Shown: positions 28,212-38,809 of the stretch, piece by piece
How positions within the stretch are numbered: the stretch's first letter is position 1
How the letters are laid out: each line of letters starts with the position of its first letter
Assembly: GCA_028288305.1 (NCBI GenBank)
Contig: JAQBOA010000041.1
Coordinates: 124,001 to 188,000, forward strand
Origin: Mucilaginibacter sp.
Lineage (GTDB): Bacteria; Bacteroidota; Bacteroidia; Sphingobacteriales; Sphingobacteriaceae
Direction of reading: 5' to 3'
DNA: 64,000 nt
Position numbers and translations under genes: made by a program
The notes under the pieces: model-generated
What the model saw: only the letters and a program-made list of their open reading frames with translations
What the model was told of the DNA's origin: nothing
Database searches by the model: none

Positions 28212-28973
28212 TTATATGTTTTTGATAATTGCCTGACTTAATAACTCGTATAAATTTTTCATTTCCGGCTCGCCATTAAGCATTTGAAGATGAATGGCCA
28301 TTGTATTTTTGTCATTACGGATGGCGGGGCCTGTTTGTACTTCAGCAGGCAAGTGGTCTTGCACTTTTTGTGCGGTTTCCAAAATTAAAGGCCGCAACAA
28401 TTCAAACTCCATATTGTGCTTTGCCAAGAGCTGTTGGGCAATAGAATATAGGTAATTAGGAAAGTTACAGGCAAAAACAGCAGCCAGGTGCAAAATTTTA
28501 CGCTGTTCGGAATTTATACGGTAAACATGATTACTTATGGTTTGTGCAAGCTGTTCTAATTCAAATGTTATTGTCTCGTTTGCTCCTTCAACACAAAGCG
28601 GAACCGTGAAAAAATCCACTTCCTTGTTTTTACTTAAAGTTTGCAGCGGATAAAAAACCCCTGCATTTGATGTAAAAGCCGATAACGAAGACAAATCGGT
28701 AGCACCAGAGGTATGTACTATTAACTTTTGATGTTTTGACAATGTTTTGGCTGTCGATATGATAGCATCATCTTTAACTGAGATAATGAAAATATCAGTT
28801 TCAGGATTAACCTGATTTAAATTATCAATTGGTTCCGCGCCCACATGATACGCTAGTAATGCTGCGTTTTGCATATCGCGGCTATAAACTTGCACTATGC
28901 GATGACCAGCGTTTTTAAAAGCCGCTGCAAGGTGGGTGGCTACGTTACCGGATCCGATGATGGTGATGCGCAT
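28212..28973 (-). CDS. DUF2520/Rossmann-like NAD(P)-binding protein
   Basis: MRITIIGSGNVATHLAAAFKNAGHRIVQVYSRD; start at 28973 more plausible than 29018. Confidence 0.88.
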   Translation of the reverse strand: MRITIIGSGNVATHLAAAFKNAGHRIVQVYSRDMQNAALLAYHVGAEPIDNLNQVNPETDIFIISVKDDAIISTAKTLSKHQKLIVHTSGATDLSSLSAFTSNAGVFYPLQTLSKNKEVDFFTVPLCVEGANETITFELEQLAQTISNHVYRINSEQRKILHLAAVFACNFPNYLYSIAQQLLAKHNMEFELLRPLILETAQKVQDHLPAEVQTGPAIRNDKNTMAIHLQMLNGEPEMKNLYELLSQAIIKNI

Positions 28974-29032
28974 TGTTATTGATATTATGCTAATCTTAAA
29001 GCACTTAACAAGAACCAAACTTGCTTGCTTTG

Positions 29033-29056
29033 TATAAAAAAGTCCCGTTAGGGACT
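29033..29056 (-). terminator. Terminator-like hairpin downstream of ccmF
   Basis: Minus strand AGTCCCtaacGGGACTTTTTTAT: 6-bp GC-rich stem followed by a T-tract. Confidence 0.75.
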
Positions 29057-29064
29057 AAATATTG

Positions 29065-29083
29065 GTAGTAGTAGTAGTAGTAG
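29065..29083 (+). repeat. (GTA)6 trinucleotide microsatellite
   Basis: ggtagtagtagtagtagtagc. Confidence 0.95.
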
Positions 29084-29106
29084 CAAAAACGCAAAAGCAA
29101 TTTTTT

Positions 29107-29148
29107 CATGCCGTAGGTATGTAACCTAAGTAGCATACCTACGACATG
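29107..29148. repeat. Inverted repeat CATGCCGTAGGTATG / CATACCTACGACATG
   Basis: 14/15 complementary arms in the intergenic space. Confidence 0.9.
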
Positions 29149-29210
29149 CAAAACATTTTATTATTTATCTGGTTACCGATATTTAACTCCTAACGAATTA
29201 TTTATTTTTC

Positions 29211-31685
29211 TCAAACCGTCTTCAATTCCTTACTCCTTCTAAAAATAGAAAGCAAAAATCCGATGATCATAATAACTGTTCCTGCCCACAGAAAATTGAT
29301 GTATGGAAAATCAAGGGCACGCATTACAATCCATGGCTTTTTATTTTCGGGTTGCTGGTAAACGGTGATCTCCACCTTGTTTTTATCCGGAATTATTTTT
29401 GTGAGGCGCAGCTTTAAACCTGCATCGTCAACTTTACGGGCAAAGTCGAAAACGCTTTTGTTTTTTATCATATAAACCGGCTCGGCTTCATAAGTTTTAT
29501 CGTGCGATACCACTACCAATTTAGCGCCTATAGCAATATCATTAGCAGCAAGTGGAATGTTTTGTACTTGCGCTTCTTTATTCAGTGATTTTAAAATTAT
29601 ATACCCTTCCCGAAAACGAATGGTGTCGCCCATGGAAACTTCATATACCACAGGGGCATCATAATTTTTATCGTCGTTTTCTCCTCCATGTGCCGCATCA
29701 GCCTGTTCATCAGCAGGTTTTTCGTTTACTACAGGTAATGCTGTAATATGCGTGTAAAGATCGTGAAATAAAAAATGCTTTGTATCAGGGGATGGAGAAG
29801 GCAATGATCCCATTTGCGGGTTTGTCAATACGTCTGGTTTTAATGTAAACTCTTCTGAAACTTTACCAGTAGCATCAAGGCGTTTATAATCAACTTTAAA
29901 GTAATGATTAGGCGCGGCAAGCGAATCCCCTAAATAGGTTACCATATAATCACCCATCTTAACGGGCTCGTTTTTGTAGATCATTACATTTTCACGTGCA
30001 TCACCCACTCCTCCGTCTCTATTAAAACCGGCTATATCGATAGAACCTTTGTCATTTTTCGATACTACCCCCCTGGTACCCGCTGCAATTAAAGCGCCTA
30101 CCAGCATTAATGCAAAACCTATGTGGGCCACCGCAGAACCAGCCAGTTTAAATTTACCTTTTAAAGCATCCGCCAATACCTTTCCGTTCGCTAAAAGAGA
30201 ATAGATAGAACCCAGCATTACAAGCATAAACACAAATTGCAGCTTATATAAACCGGTAGCATAAATTATAACTGCAGCAATTATAACGGCAACAGCCAGG
30301 TAAAGTAAGGTAGTGATAAAAAACCGCGTAATATCTGTCTTCTTATATTTTAAAAATTGGGTAAAGCCTGTTAATAAAGTAATTACCATTCCAAATGAAG
30401 CCTGTACAATATTGTAATGTCCAACTGAATCTGTTGGCGGAGCTACCTTAGTACCAAACATGCGGTTCCATACAGGAATAGAAGTCACCAAAATAAGGTG
30501 AAAGCAGGATAGTCCTAAAAAGATCGCTCCCACAAACATCCAAAACTCGCGTGAGTAAGTGTCTTCATCCTTTTTTGTGATGGGCAATTCTTTCCGTCGT
30601 ACTATTAAAAAGTATACTGCAATAAATAAAAATATTACTATGTAAGCGACTAACTGGTCAAACATCCCCAAATCGGTAAAAGCATGTACCGATGTTTCAC
30701 CGAGTACACCGCTACGGGCAAGGAACGAGGAATAAAGCACCATGATAAAACTTAACAATACTAAAAACGTCGCTGTAAAGTAAGAATGCCCGGTGTTTTT
30801 ATATACAATTAAAACATGAAGCCCTCCTACTAAAGTAAGCCATGGAAAAATTGAACCATTCTCTACCGGGTCCCAGGCCCAAAAACCTCCGAAATTAAGC
30901 GATTCATAAGCCCACAAAGAACCCATAATAACCCCGGTGCCCAATACCATAGCGCCAAACAATGCATAAGGAATTGCCTCGTTTACCCATTCTTTGTATC
31001 GTTTTTGCCAAAGCCCGGCAATAGCGTAGGCAAATGGGACAACTACCAATGCCTGACCAAGGAATAAGGTAGGCGGATGTATAACCATCCAATAATTTTG
31101 AAGCAAGGGGTTCATACCTTGCCCATCTTTTATAAAGTTCAAGTAATCCGGGCGTGAAAATATCGGTGCTTCAATGGCGTCCCTTAAAAGCAGAAATGGT
31201 GAACTACCTATTCTTACATTAAAAAACTCAATCCCCAAAAGCATGGATGCCAATACTAACTGTGAAAGCGAAATAACTGTCATTACAGGTTTTTCCCACG
31301 ATTTTGCCTTCCAGATTAAAAAATTACCTATAACAGCTTGCCAAAATGTCCACAGCAGGAAACCGCCCTCCTGCCCGTTCCAAAAACCGGATACTATATA
31401 GTAAACCGGTAAGGACCTGGAGGTATAGGACCAGGCGTAATGATATTCGAAATAATGATTGTATATAACATAAAACAAGCAGACTGCTACGCCTAAAATA
31501 GCAATGGTATTTGCATAAAAACCAATGCGTGCCATCCGATGCCATGACTTATCGAGCTTATCGGCAGTCGTGGTTGCAAAATAATAACTTATAGTCGACA
31601 AAAGGGCTGCCCCGAAGGAAAGAATAACAAAGATCTGCCCGATATGACCGGGTAAAAGGTGTTCGCCCTGAAAAGCTTTATCCAT
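29211..31685 (-). CDS. ccmF: Cytochrome c biogenesis protein CcmF-like (CcsA/heme lyase family)
   Basis: 824 aa polytopic protein; SGFWNGQEGGFLLWTFW, WAYESLNFGGFWAWDPVENGSIFPWL WWD-type motif. Confidence 0.95.
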   Translation of the reverse strand: MDKAFQGEHLLPGHIGQIFVILSFGAALLSTISYYFATTTADKLDKSWHRMARIGFYANTIAILGVAVCLFYVIYNHYFEYHYAWSYTSRSLPVYYIVSGFWNGQEGGFLLWTFWQAVIGNFLIWKAKSWEKPVMTVISLSQLVLASMLLGIEFFNVRIGSSPFLLLRDAIEAPIFSRPDYLNFIKDGQGMNPLLQNYWMVIHPPTLFLGQALVVVPFAYAIAGLWQKRYKEWVNEAIPYALFGAMVLGTGVIMGSLWAYESLNFGGFWAWDPVENGSIFPWLTLVGGLHVLIVYKNTGHSYFTATFLVLLSFIMVLYSSFLARSGVLGETSVHAFTDLGMFDQLVAYIVIFLFIAVYFLIVRRKELPITKKDEDTYSREFWMFVGAIFLGLSCFHLILVTSIPVWNRMFGTKVAPPTDSVGHYNIVQASFGMVITLLTGFTQFLKYKKTDITRFFITTLLYLAVAVIIAAVIIYATGLYKLQFVFMLVMLGSIYSLLANGKVLADALKGKFKLAGSAVAHIGFALMLVGALIAAGTRGVVSKNDKGSIDIAGFNRDGGVGDARENVMIYKNEPVKMGDYMVTYLGDSLAAPNHYFKVDYKRLDATGKVSEEFTLKPDVLTNPQMGSLPSPSPDTKHFLFHDLYTHITALPVVNEKPADEQADAAHGGENDDKNYDAPVVYEVSMGDTIRFREGYIILKSLNKEAQVQNIPLAANDIAIGAKLVVVSHDKTYEAEPVYMIKNKSVFDFARKVDDAGLKLRLTKIIPDKNKVEITVYQQPENKKPWIVMRALDFPYINFLWAGTVIMIIGFLLSIFRRSKELKTV

Positions 31686-31694
31686 TAAAATGAT

Positions 31695-32105
31695 TTATAT
31701 ATTGGCTGATTTAGCCTTAACTTCTGTAGTTTCAATTTTATCCTGTTTGTACTTGGAAGGACATTTCATAAGAATTTTTGATGCATGAAATTCATTGCCT
31801 ACCATTTGCCCGGTAAGAACAATTTTTTCCGAACGTTCAAAATCCTGCGGCTTTGTTCCTATAAAAACTACTTTACACTCCTTGCCTATATTGTCTTTTA
31901 CAAAAAAGGAGAAGTAGTTGGCATCTTTAGCAGCATCATAATACAATTCCTTTTGTTTATCCAGGAAACCAACCACATTTAATTCGCTTTCAGATTTTTT
32001 GGCATCATTAAATGTACTATAACTGCTTGATTTTGACATCACAGCAATAATAACTGAAATAGCAATAGCTATAACAATTAAACCTAATATTGAACTTCTT
32101 TTCAT
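31695..32105 (-). CDS. ccmE: Cytochrome c maturation protein CcmE
   Basis: 136 aa; single N-terminal TM and OB-fold pattern (VVFIGTKPQDFERSEKIVLTGQMVGNEFHASKILMKCPSKY), upstream of ccmF. Confidence 0.9.
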   Translation of the reverse strand: MKRSSILGLIVIAIAISVIIAVMSKSSSYSTFNDAKKSESELNVVGFLDKQKELYYDAAKDANYFSFFVKDNIGKECKVVFIGTKPQDFERSEKIVLTGQMVGNEFHASKILMKCPSKYKQDKIETTEVKAKSANI

Positions 32106-32329
32106 CCGCGGTCTAAACTCTAATTTTTCGATTTACAAAAATACGAAACGTTAAGTTAATAATGTTTATTACAAGATTTTAATCTTATTTAGAATCTGTT
32201 TTAATAAAGACAATTAAGCAGTAAAACAACCTTTTTGTTAAATAAAAATTTAATTAGTTCTTTCTTAGCAAAATATAGCGCTAACATCACGGCTATGTCA
32301 AAACAATTCGTTTTTTTAATAAAAAAGCA

Positions 32330-32337
32330 TATTTTTG
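32330..32337 (+). promoter_or_regulatory. Candidate -7 element for the polysaccharide locus (TATTTTTG)
   Basis: TAnnTTTG match about 47 nt upstream of the wza-like ATG; no clear -33. Confidence 0.3.
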
Positions 32338-32383
32338 GCAATTCTTTAACAAAGGATAGCAGTTACCTACGTCGTCATAAAGC

Positions 32384-33208
32384 ATGAAAAAATTTCTTTA
32401 CCTGAATATTTTTGTTGTTCAGGCAGTAATACTAACACTTACTTCGTGTGTTTCTCAAAAACAAATAACATACTTTCAAAAAGGAGTTAACCAACCGGAT
32501 ACTATAGCAGTTGCAAAGGCCTATATTCCTAAAATTCAACCAGGAGATATTTTGGCAATTAATATAGGTTCACTGAATCCTGCTGCCAGCAGTTTTTTTA
32601 ATCCATATTCAACAATGCCTTTAGGCACTGATGCTAATGATGCAGCAGCTAACGGTACACCATCATCATTGGTACTTAATCAATCAGCTTCACCAAATTA
32701 TTTAGTTGATGCAGACGGTTCAATTGAATTGCCGCTTATTGGCAATATTAAATTATCCGGCCTTTCTACTTCAGAAGCAAGAGATATGATTAAAAACAGT
32801 TTGAAAACATATCTTAAGGGACCTACCGTTAATGTAAGGGTCATGAATTATAAAATATCAATAATGGGGGAAGTTGCCAAGCCATCAGTTTATGTAATCC
32901 CTAATGAAAAAATAACACTGCCTGAAGCATTAAGTCTTGCGGGCGATATGACCATTTTTGGCAAGAGGGATAACGTGCTAATCATTCGGGATAATGATGG
33001 TAAAAAAGAATTTGGAAGGGTAAACCTAAATAGCCGCGAGGTTTATACATCTCCTTATTATTACCTCCATAACAATGATGTGATTTATATTGAACCTAAT
33101 GGAGGAAAGATTGCGCAAACAGATAAAACCTATCAAATTTTACCTATTGTATTGAGTACGCTTTCATTTATTGTTATTATTTTTAGCTATACCCACATAA
33201 AACTTTAA
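32384..33208 (+). CDS. Polysaccharide export outer membrane protein (Wza-like)
   Basis: 274 aa; lipoprotein signal, IQPGDILAINIGSLNP, VDADGSIELPLIGNIKLSGLSTSEA, SLBB-like. Confidence 0.92.
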   Translation: MKKFLYLNIFVVQAVILTLTSCVSQKQITYFQKGVNQPDTIAVAKAYIPKIQPGDILAINIGSLNPAASSFFNPYSTMPLGTDANDAAANGTPSSLVLNQSASPNYLVDADGSIELPLIGNIKLSGLSTSEARDMIKNSLKTYLKGPTVNVRVMNYKISIMGEVAKPSVYVIPNEKITLPEALSLAGDMTIFGKRDNVLIIRDNDGKKEFGRVNLNSREVYTSPYYYLHNNDVIYIEPNGGKIAQTDKTYQILPIVLSTLSFIVIIFSYTHIKL

Positions 33209-33222
33209 TTCCTTGCTAACCA

Positions 33223-35577
33223 ATGAGCACTGCTGATAATAACAATAGTATAGACCAAGAAGATATAGACGTTGACCTGCTTGAAAATATAGTTACCTAT
33301 TTCAGACACTGGAAGCTCTTCATTTTATCTATAATTTTCTTTCTATTTCTGGGATATATTTACAATAAATTGGTAACTCCATTATATAGAATAGAATCTG
33401 ATTTGCTTATTAAAGATAATAAACAAGGCGTGAGCAGTCAAAATGACATGCTTAAGGATATTGGCTTGTTCTCATCTGAAAAGATCATTGATAATGAAAT
33501 TCCAATCCTGAAGTCAAATACAATTTTAGAAAAAGTGATAAAATCCCTAAAATTGCAGACCTCGTATATTACCACTGAAGGAGTTCGAAATAAAGAGATA
33601 TATGATAACTTGCCTTTTGAAGCAGAACTTTTAAAACCTTCTTCAAATGCCTATAATATTTCCCTTCCTATTCAGTTAGTGAGTAATCATGAAGCAGTTA
33701 TAAATGGTAAAAAAGTTTCGATAGATTCACCAGTTTTAACTGAAGCAGGATTGATCATTATAAAGCCAAATCAATCGGCCATTAACCCTTATAATAAAAT
33801 TTTATTAATAAATTTTAGTGAAATGGTTGATCTGCTTCAGCGATATAAAAAAAGTTTAACCATAGAACCCGATAGTAAGCAATCTAGTGTATTAATTATA
33901 ACTTTAGAAGATGCTATTCCGCAAAGAGGTAAAGATTTCCTGAACAAGCTTGTAGAGGAGTATAATCTTGCATCTATAGAAGACAAAAATCAGATAACTT
34001 CTAATACTTTATTTTTTATTGATAAAGAATTAAAAAGGATAGCTGATCAACTTGGTTCAGTTGAAAAAAATGTAGAGCAATATAAATCAAGTAACAGGAT
34101 TACTGATATAAGTGCAGAATCGCAAATTTTTTTGCAAAGCGTTCAGGATTATGATGTTCAACTTACCCGGGTAATGATTCAACTTAATGTAATTAACAAT
34201 CTGGAGAATTACCTTCAAAATCATCAGGATCAATCTGCAAAACTACCATCCATGCTTGGAATTGAAGACCCAACTATTTTAGGCTTGGTTTCTAAATTAA
34301 GTGAGACTGAGCTTCGAAGGCAAAATCTTATGCAAACCGTACCGGAAACTAACCCCCTCGTTATTACGCTAACCGATCAGATTAACACTTTAAAGCAATC
34401 CATACTTTCATCAATCCAAAATCTTAAAAATGGATTGCAGATAACTAAGCAACAACTACAAGCTAAGAATAATTTATTTGAATCAACCATTCAAGGGGTG
34501 CCTACTAAAGAGCGTGGCTTATTGGATGTGATGAGGAAGCAAGAAATTCAAAACAACCTGTTTACTTATTTATTGCAAAAACGTGAGGAAACGGCCATGT
34601 CGCTTGCATCAGTTGTGTCTGATAGCCGGACGATTGATTTAGCAAGCAGTAGTAAATATCCTATTAAGCCTGTTAAAAGTGTAGTATATATGGTGTTTTT
34701 TTTAATAGGGCTTATTTTACCAGCGGGTATTATTTTTTTAAGTACGCTTTTAAATTTTAAAATAACCCGCCGATCAGATATTGAACAAGCAACAAAAGTT
34801 CCCATACTGGCCGAAATATCTCACTCAGAAGACTCAGGTGTTATAATAGTATCAAGCAAGCCGCGTTCCATGATTGCCGAACAAATTCGAACGTTAAGGA
34901 CCAATATGCAGTTTGTGCTTCCTGATGAAACTCAAAAAGTCATCCTTTTTACTTCCAGTATTAGTGGGGAAGGTAAATCTTTTGTTTCATTAAATCTGGG
35001 AGCTTCATTGGCAATGACAGGTAAAAAAGTTATTATTTTGGAGTTAGATTTACGTAAACCCAAATTACATAGCGGATTGAGTATTGATAATAGTATAGGT
35101 TTATCTAATTTCCTGGTTGGTAAAGTTGATTACAAAGAAATTATTAAAGAAATACCCTTTCAAAAGGATTATTATATAATTCCAAGTGGCCCCATACCCC
35201 CCAATCCTGCGGAGTTGTTAGCAAATGGACAGATTGATGGACTTATCGAAAATCTTAAGAAAAAATTTGACTATATCGTTTTAGATGCACCACCAATTGG
35301 ATTAGTTACTGATGCACAAATACTGGGAGAATATGCTGATTTGACACTATTTATAGTGAGACATAATTATACCGCAAAAGCGCATATCAAAGCCCTAGAA
35401 AACCTCTATAAAAATAAAAAATTTAAAAACATTAATCTCATTCTGAACTCTGTAGATTTAAAGATGGGTTACGGTTCAAGTTATGGTTATGGTTATGGTT
35501 ATGGTTACGGTTATTACCAAGAGCCAACCCCACGAAAATTTATGGACTTGTTTAATTGGTTTAAAGAAAGAAAGTAA
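33223..35577 (+). CDS. Wzc-like polysaccharide co-polymerase / tyrosine autokinase
   Basis: 784 aa; Wzz domain, SSISGEGKSFVSLNLGASLAMTGKKVIILELDLRKP, C-terminal Tyr-rich tail SSYGYGYGYGYGYYQ. Confidence 0.95.
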   Translation: MSTADNNNSIDQEDIDVDLLENIVTYFRHWKLFILSIIFFLFLGYIYNKLVTPLYRIESDLLIKDNKQGVSSQNDMLKDIGLFSSEKIIDNEIPILKSNTILEKVIKSLKLQTSYITTEGVRNKEIYDNLPFEAELLKPSSNAYNISLPIQLVSNHEAVINGKKVSIDSPVLTEAGLIIIKPNQSAINPYNKILLINFSEMVDLLQRYKKSLTIEPDSKQSSVLIITLEDAIPQRGKDFLNKLVEEYNLASIEDKNQITSNTLFFIDKELKRIADQLGSVEKNVEQYKSSNRITDISAESQIFLQSVQDYDVQLTRVMIQLNVINNLENYLQNHQDQSAKLPSMLGIEDPTILGLVSKLSETELRRQNLMQTVPETNPLVITLTDQINTLKQSILSSIQNLKNGLQITKQQLQAKNNLFESTIQGVPTKERGLLDVMRKQEIQNNLFTYLLQKREETAMSLASVVSDSRTIDLASSSKYPIKPVKSVVYMVFFLIGLILPAGIIFLSTLLNFKITRRSDIEQATKVPILAEISHSEDSGVIIVSSKPRSMIAEQIRTLRTNMQFVLPDETQKVILFTSSISGEGKSFVSLNLGASLAMTGKKVIILELDLRKPKLHSGLSIDNSIGLSNFLVGKVDYKEIIKEIPFQKDYYIIPSGPIPPNPAELLANGQIDGLIENLKKKFDYIVLDAPPIGLVTDAQILGEYADLTLFIVRHNYTAKAHIKALENLYKNKKFKNINLILNSVDLKMGYGSSYGYGYGYGYGYYQEPTPRKFMDLFNWFKERK
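35479..35516 (+). repeat. In-frame hexanucleotide repeat (GGTTAT)n encoding GY repeats
   Basis: agttatggttatggttatggttatggttacggttattac in the 3' end of the wzc-like gene. Confidence 0.93.
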
Positions 35578-35705
35578 TAACCAGTAATAATTGAAATAAG
35601 GAATACTTTGATAATAAATCCATTAATTATAAATAATTATAACTTTTTATAATTAATTTGGATAATGCGGTGTAACTTATTCACAATAGTAATCTAACAA
35701 TTTCA

Positions 35706-37031
35706 ATGTCTAAAAAAATAAATAATTTAAGTATATCTAACCATAATATATATCTTGAAAATGTTAGAATAGCTATTATTGGTTTAGGGTATGTGGGGTT
35801 ACCACTTGCAGTTGAATTTGCGAAAAAATATAAAGTTGTTGGCTTTGATATCAATACTAAAAGAATAGCAGAACTAAATAATGGTTATGACCGCACCCTG
35901 GAAGTAACTGTTGAATCACTTAATGAAGTTAAAAATACTTATAAAGATTCTGGGTTGTTTTACAGTGATCATTTAGAAAGCATTAAAGATTGTAACTTTT
36001 ATATTGCAACTGTTCCCACACCGATAGATAAGTATAATCGGCCAAACCTTACTCCATTATATAAAGCGAGTAAAACGATTGGACAAGTATTAAAAAAAGG
36101 AGATATTGTAATATATGAATCAACCGTATATCCGGGTGTTACCGAAGATGAATGTGTACCCGTTCTTGAAAACGAGTCTGGTTTAAAGTTTAATATTGAT
36201 TTTTTTGTTGGTTACTCTCCTGAGCGTATAAATCCGGGAGATAAAGAACATACTGTTTCTAAAATTTTAAAGATTACTTCAGGTTCTACACCAGCTGCTG
36301 CAGAAAAAATTGATCAATTATACAATTCTGTGATAACTGCCGGCACTTACAAAGCTGCTTCAATAAAAGTAGCTGAAGCGGCAAAAGTTATTGAAAATGC
36401 TCAACGCGATATTAATATTGCTTTTGTGAATGAATTGGCAAAAATTTTCAATTTGATAGGCATAAATACGAATGATGTATTAGAGGCCGCTGGGACAAAA
36501 TGGAATTTTTTGAAATTTAAGCCTGGTCTTGTTGGAGGACATTGTATAGGTGTAGATCCGTATTATTTGGCTCAAAGAGCCCAGGAAGCCGGTTATCATC
36601 CCGAAATCATATTAGCAGGAAGAAGGTTAAATGACGACATGGGTAAATACGTTGCTTCACAAACCATTAGGTTGATGATCCAAAAGGATATTAAAATTAA
36701 AAAAGCTAATGTATTGGTGCTCGGCTTTACTTTTAAAGAAAATTGCCCTGATGTAAGAAATACTAAAGTTATTGATATCGTATTGGAACTGAAAAGTTAT
36801 AATATAAATGTAACTGTTGTGGACCCATGGGCAAATCCATCCGATGTTAGCAGAGAATACAATGTGAAATCAATTAAACAAATACCGGATAATAAGTTTG
36901 ATGCAATTATTTTGGCCGTAGGACATACAGAATTTAGTGCCATTACAATCAGTGATTTTTTGAATAGTAATTCAATAGTGTTTGATGTAAAAGGGATATT
37001 GCCAAAGGATTTAATTGATGGATCATTATAA
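35706..37031 (+). CDS. UDP-N-acetyl-hexosamine 6-dehydrogenase (TviB/WbpO-like)
   Basis: 441 aa; [65 protein letters not shown]. Confidence 0.92.
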   Translation: MSKKINNLSISNHNIYLENVRIAIIGLGYVGLPLAVEFAKKYKVVGFDINTKRIAELNNGYDRTLEVTVESLNEVKNTYKDSGLFYSDHLESIKDCNFYIATVPTPIDKYNRPNLTPLYKASKTIGQVLKKGDIVIYESTVYPGVTEDECVPVLENESGLKFNIDFFVGYSPERINPGDKEHTVSKILKITSGSTPAAAEKIDQLYNSVITAGTYKAASIKVAEAAKVIENAQRDINIAFVNELAKIFNLIGINTNDVLEAAGTKWNFLKFKPGLVGGHCIGVDPYYLAQRAQEAGYHPEIILAGRRLNDDMGKYVASQTIRLMIQKDIKIKKANVLVLGFTFKENCPDVRNTKVIDIVLELKSYNINVTVVDPWANPSDVSREYNVKSIKQIPDNKFDAIILAVGHTEFSAITISDFLNSNSIVFDVKGILPKDLIDGSL

Positions 37032-38008
37032 TGGATAAACAAGTTAAATTATTGATTACAGGTGGCGCAGGATTTATAGGATCAAATCTTGTTGCTAAAT
37101 ATATAAATGACCCGCGAATTGCTTTAATAAGAGTAGTTGATGATCTTTCAAATGGATATTATTCAAATATTGAAGAATTTGTGGGGTACTCAAAATTTGA
37201 GTTTATCAAAGGTGATATTTGTGATTACAATGTTTGTACCGAAGTAACAAAAGATATTAATAAGGTAAGCCATCAGGCTGCTTTGGGCTCGGTACCCCGA
37301 TCAATACAAAACCCAATGAGAAGTACTGAGGTTAATATTTTAGGTACCGTTAATTTATTGCATGCATGCCATGTTAATGGTGTTGAACGTATTATTTTAG
37401 CCTGCTCGTCATCCACCTATGGAGATAGCAAGGCATTACCTAAAACAGAAGATGTAATTGGCAAGCCATTAAGCCCTTATGCTGTTACAAAATATGCCGT
37501 TGAGGTTTTTGCTGACGTATTTAATAAAAATTATGGTTTAAATTATATTGGATTGCGTTATTTTAATATTTTTGGCCCCCGCCAAAATCCTGATAATCCA
37601 TATGCAGCCGTAATTCCAATTTTTTGCAAAGCTTTTATTGATGGAAAATCGCTGGTTATTAACGGTGATGGTGAAACCAGCCGTGATTTTACCTATATTG
37701 AAAATGCTTTAAATGCAAATGATCTGGCACTTTTTACAGATCATAAGAATGCTATTAACGAAGTATATAATGTTGCATGCGGCGACCAGGTAACACTAAA
37801 TGAAATGGTTGCTTACCTAAAAAAAATTACAAGAAAAGATATAACTGTTAATTATGGCCCTGAAAGAATAGGTGATGTAAAGCATTCAAAAGCAGATATT
37901 TCAAAAATAGAGGCATTATTGGGTTATAAATGTAAAGTCGGTTTTTATACTGGGTTAAAAACGGTATATGAATGGTATTTATCTAATCATTATCAATGCA
38001 AACATTAA
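37031..38008 (+). CDS. UDP-GlcNAc 4-epimerase type SDR (TviC/WbpP-like)
   Basis: 325 aa; LITGGAGFIGSNLVAKYI, HQAALGSVPRSIQNPM, FNIFGPRQNPDNPYAAVIPIF. Confidence 0.9.
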   Translation: MDKQVKLLITGGAGFIGSNLVAKYINDPRIALIRVVDDLSNGYYSNIEEFVGYSKFEFIKGDICDYNVCTEVTKDINKVSHQAALGSVPRSIQNPMRSTEVNILGTVNLLHACHVNGVERIILACSSSTYGDSKALPKTEDVIGKPLSPYAVTKYAVEVFADVFNKNYGLNYIGLRYFNIFGPRQNPDNPYAAVIPIFCKAFIDGKSLVINGDGETSRDFTYIENALNANDLALFTDHKNAINEVYNVACGDQVTLNEMVAYLKKITRKDITVNYGPERIGDVKHSKADISKIEALLGYKCKVGFYTGLKTVYEWYLSNHYQCKH

Positions 38009-38031
38009 ATTTCATTTAAAATTATAATACA

Positions 38032-38808
38032 ATGAAAGTAGTAATTTTGGCAGGAGGTTTAGGAACCCGAATTTCTGAGGAAACCGGGATAAGACCCAAG
38101 CCCATGATAGAAATTGGTGGTAAACCAATTTTATGGCATATAATGAAGATTTATTCGCAATACGGGTACAATGATTTTATTATATGTTTGGGTTATAAAG
38201 GGTATATGATCAAAGAATATTTTATTAATTACTTCTTATATAATTCCGATATAACAGTTGAACTACATAATAATCAGTTAGACGTTCATTACACCAATAC
38301 GGAATCATTTAAAGTAACCCTTGTCGATACGGGTATAAACACAAATACAGCGGGTAGGATAAAAAAAATTCAAAAATATATTGAGGGTGAAACTTTTATG
38401 CTGACTTATGGGGATGGAGTTTCCAATATTAATATTAAAGAGCTTGTTTCATTTCACAAGAATCACGGAAAATTAGCTACGCTTACATCAATACAGCCTC
38501 CCGGTCGTTTTGGGAATCTGGAAACAAATGAAGAAGGTGAAATTTCTAAATTTAAAGAGAAGCCGGAAGGTGATGGTTTATGGATAAATGGGGGGTTTTT
38601 TGTGCTGGATCCGAAAATATTTAATTACCTTGAAGGCGATGTAGACAACGAGCAATGGGAAAACGCCCCTTTATCGTCAATAGCTGCAGATGGACAATTA
38701 TTTGCATATAAACATTATGGCTTTTGGAAGTGTATGGATGCAATGAGGGATAAAATTGAATTGGAAGAAGAATGGAATAGTGGGATTGCACCCTGGAAAA
38801 TATGGTAA
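38032..38808 (+). CDS. rfbF: Glucose-1-phosphate cytidylyltransferase
   Basis: 258 aa; MKVVILAGGLGTRISEETGIRPKPMIEIGGKPILWHIMKIYS. Confidence 0.96.
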   Translation: MKVVILAGGLGTRISEETGIRPKPMIEIGGKPILWHIMKIYSQYGYNDFIICLGYKGYMIKEYFINYFLYNSDITVELHNNQLDVHYTNTESFKVTLVDTGINTNTAGRIKKIQKYIEGETFMLTYGDGVSNINIKELVSFHKNHGKLATLTSIQPPGRFGNLETNEEGEISKFKEKPEGDGLWINGGFFVLDPKIFNYLEGDVDNEQWENAPLSSIAADGQLFAYKHYGFWKCMDAMRDKIELEEEWNSGIAPWKIW

Positions 38809-38809
38809 T

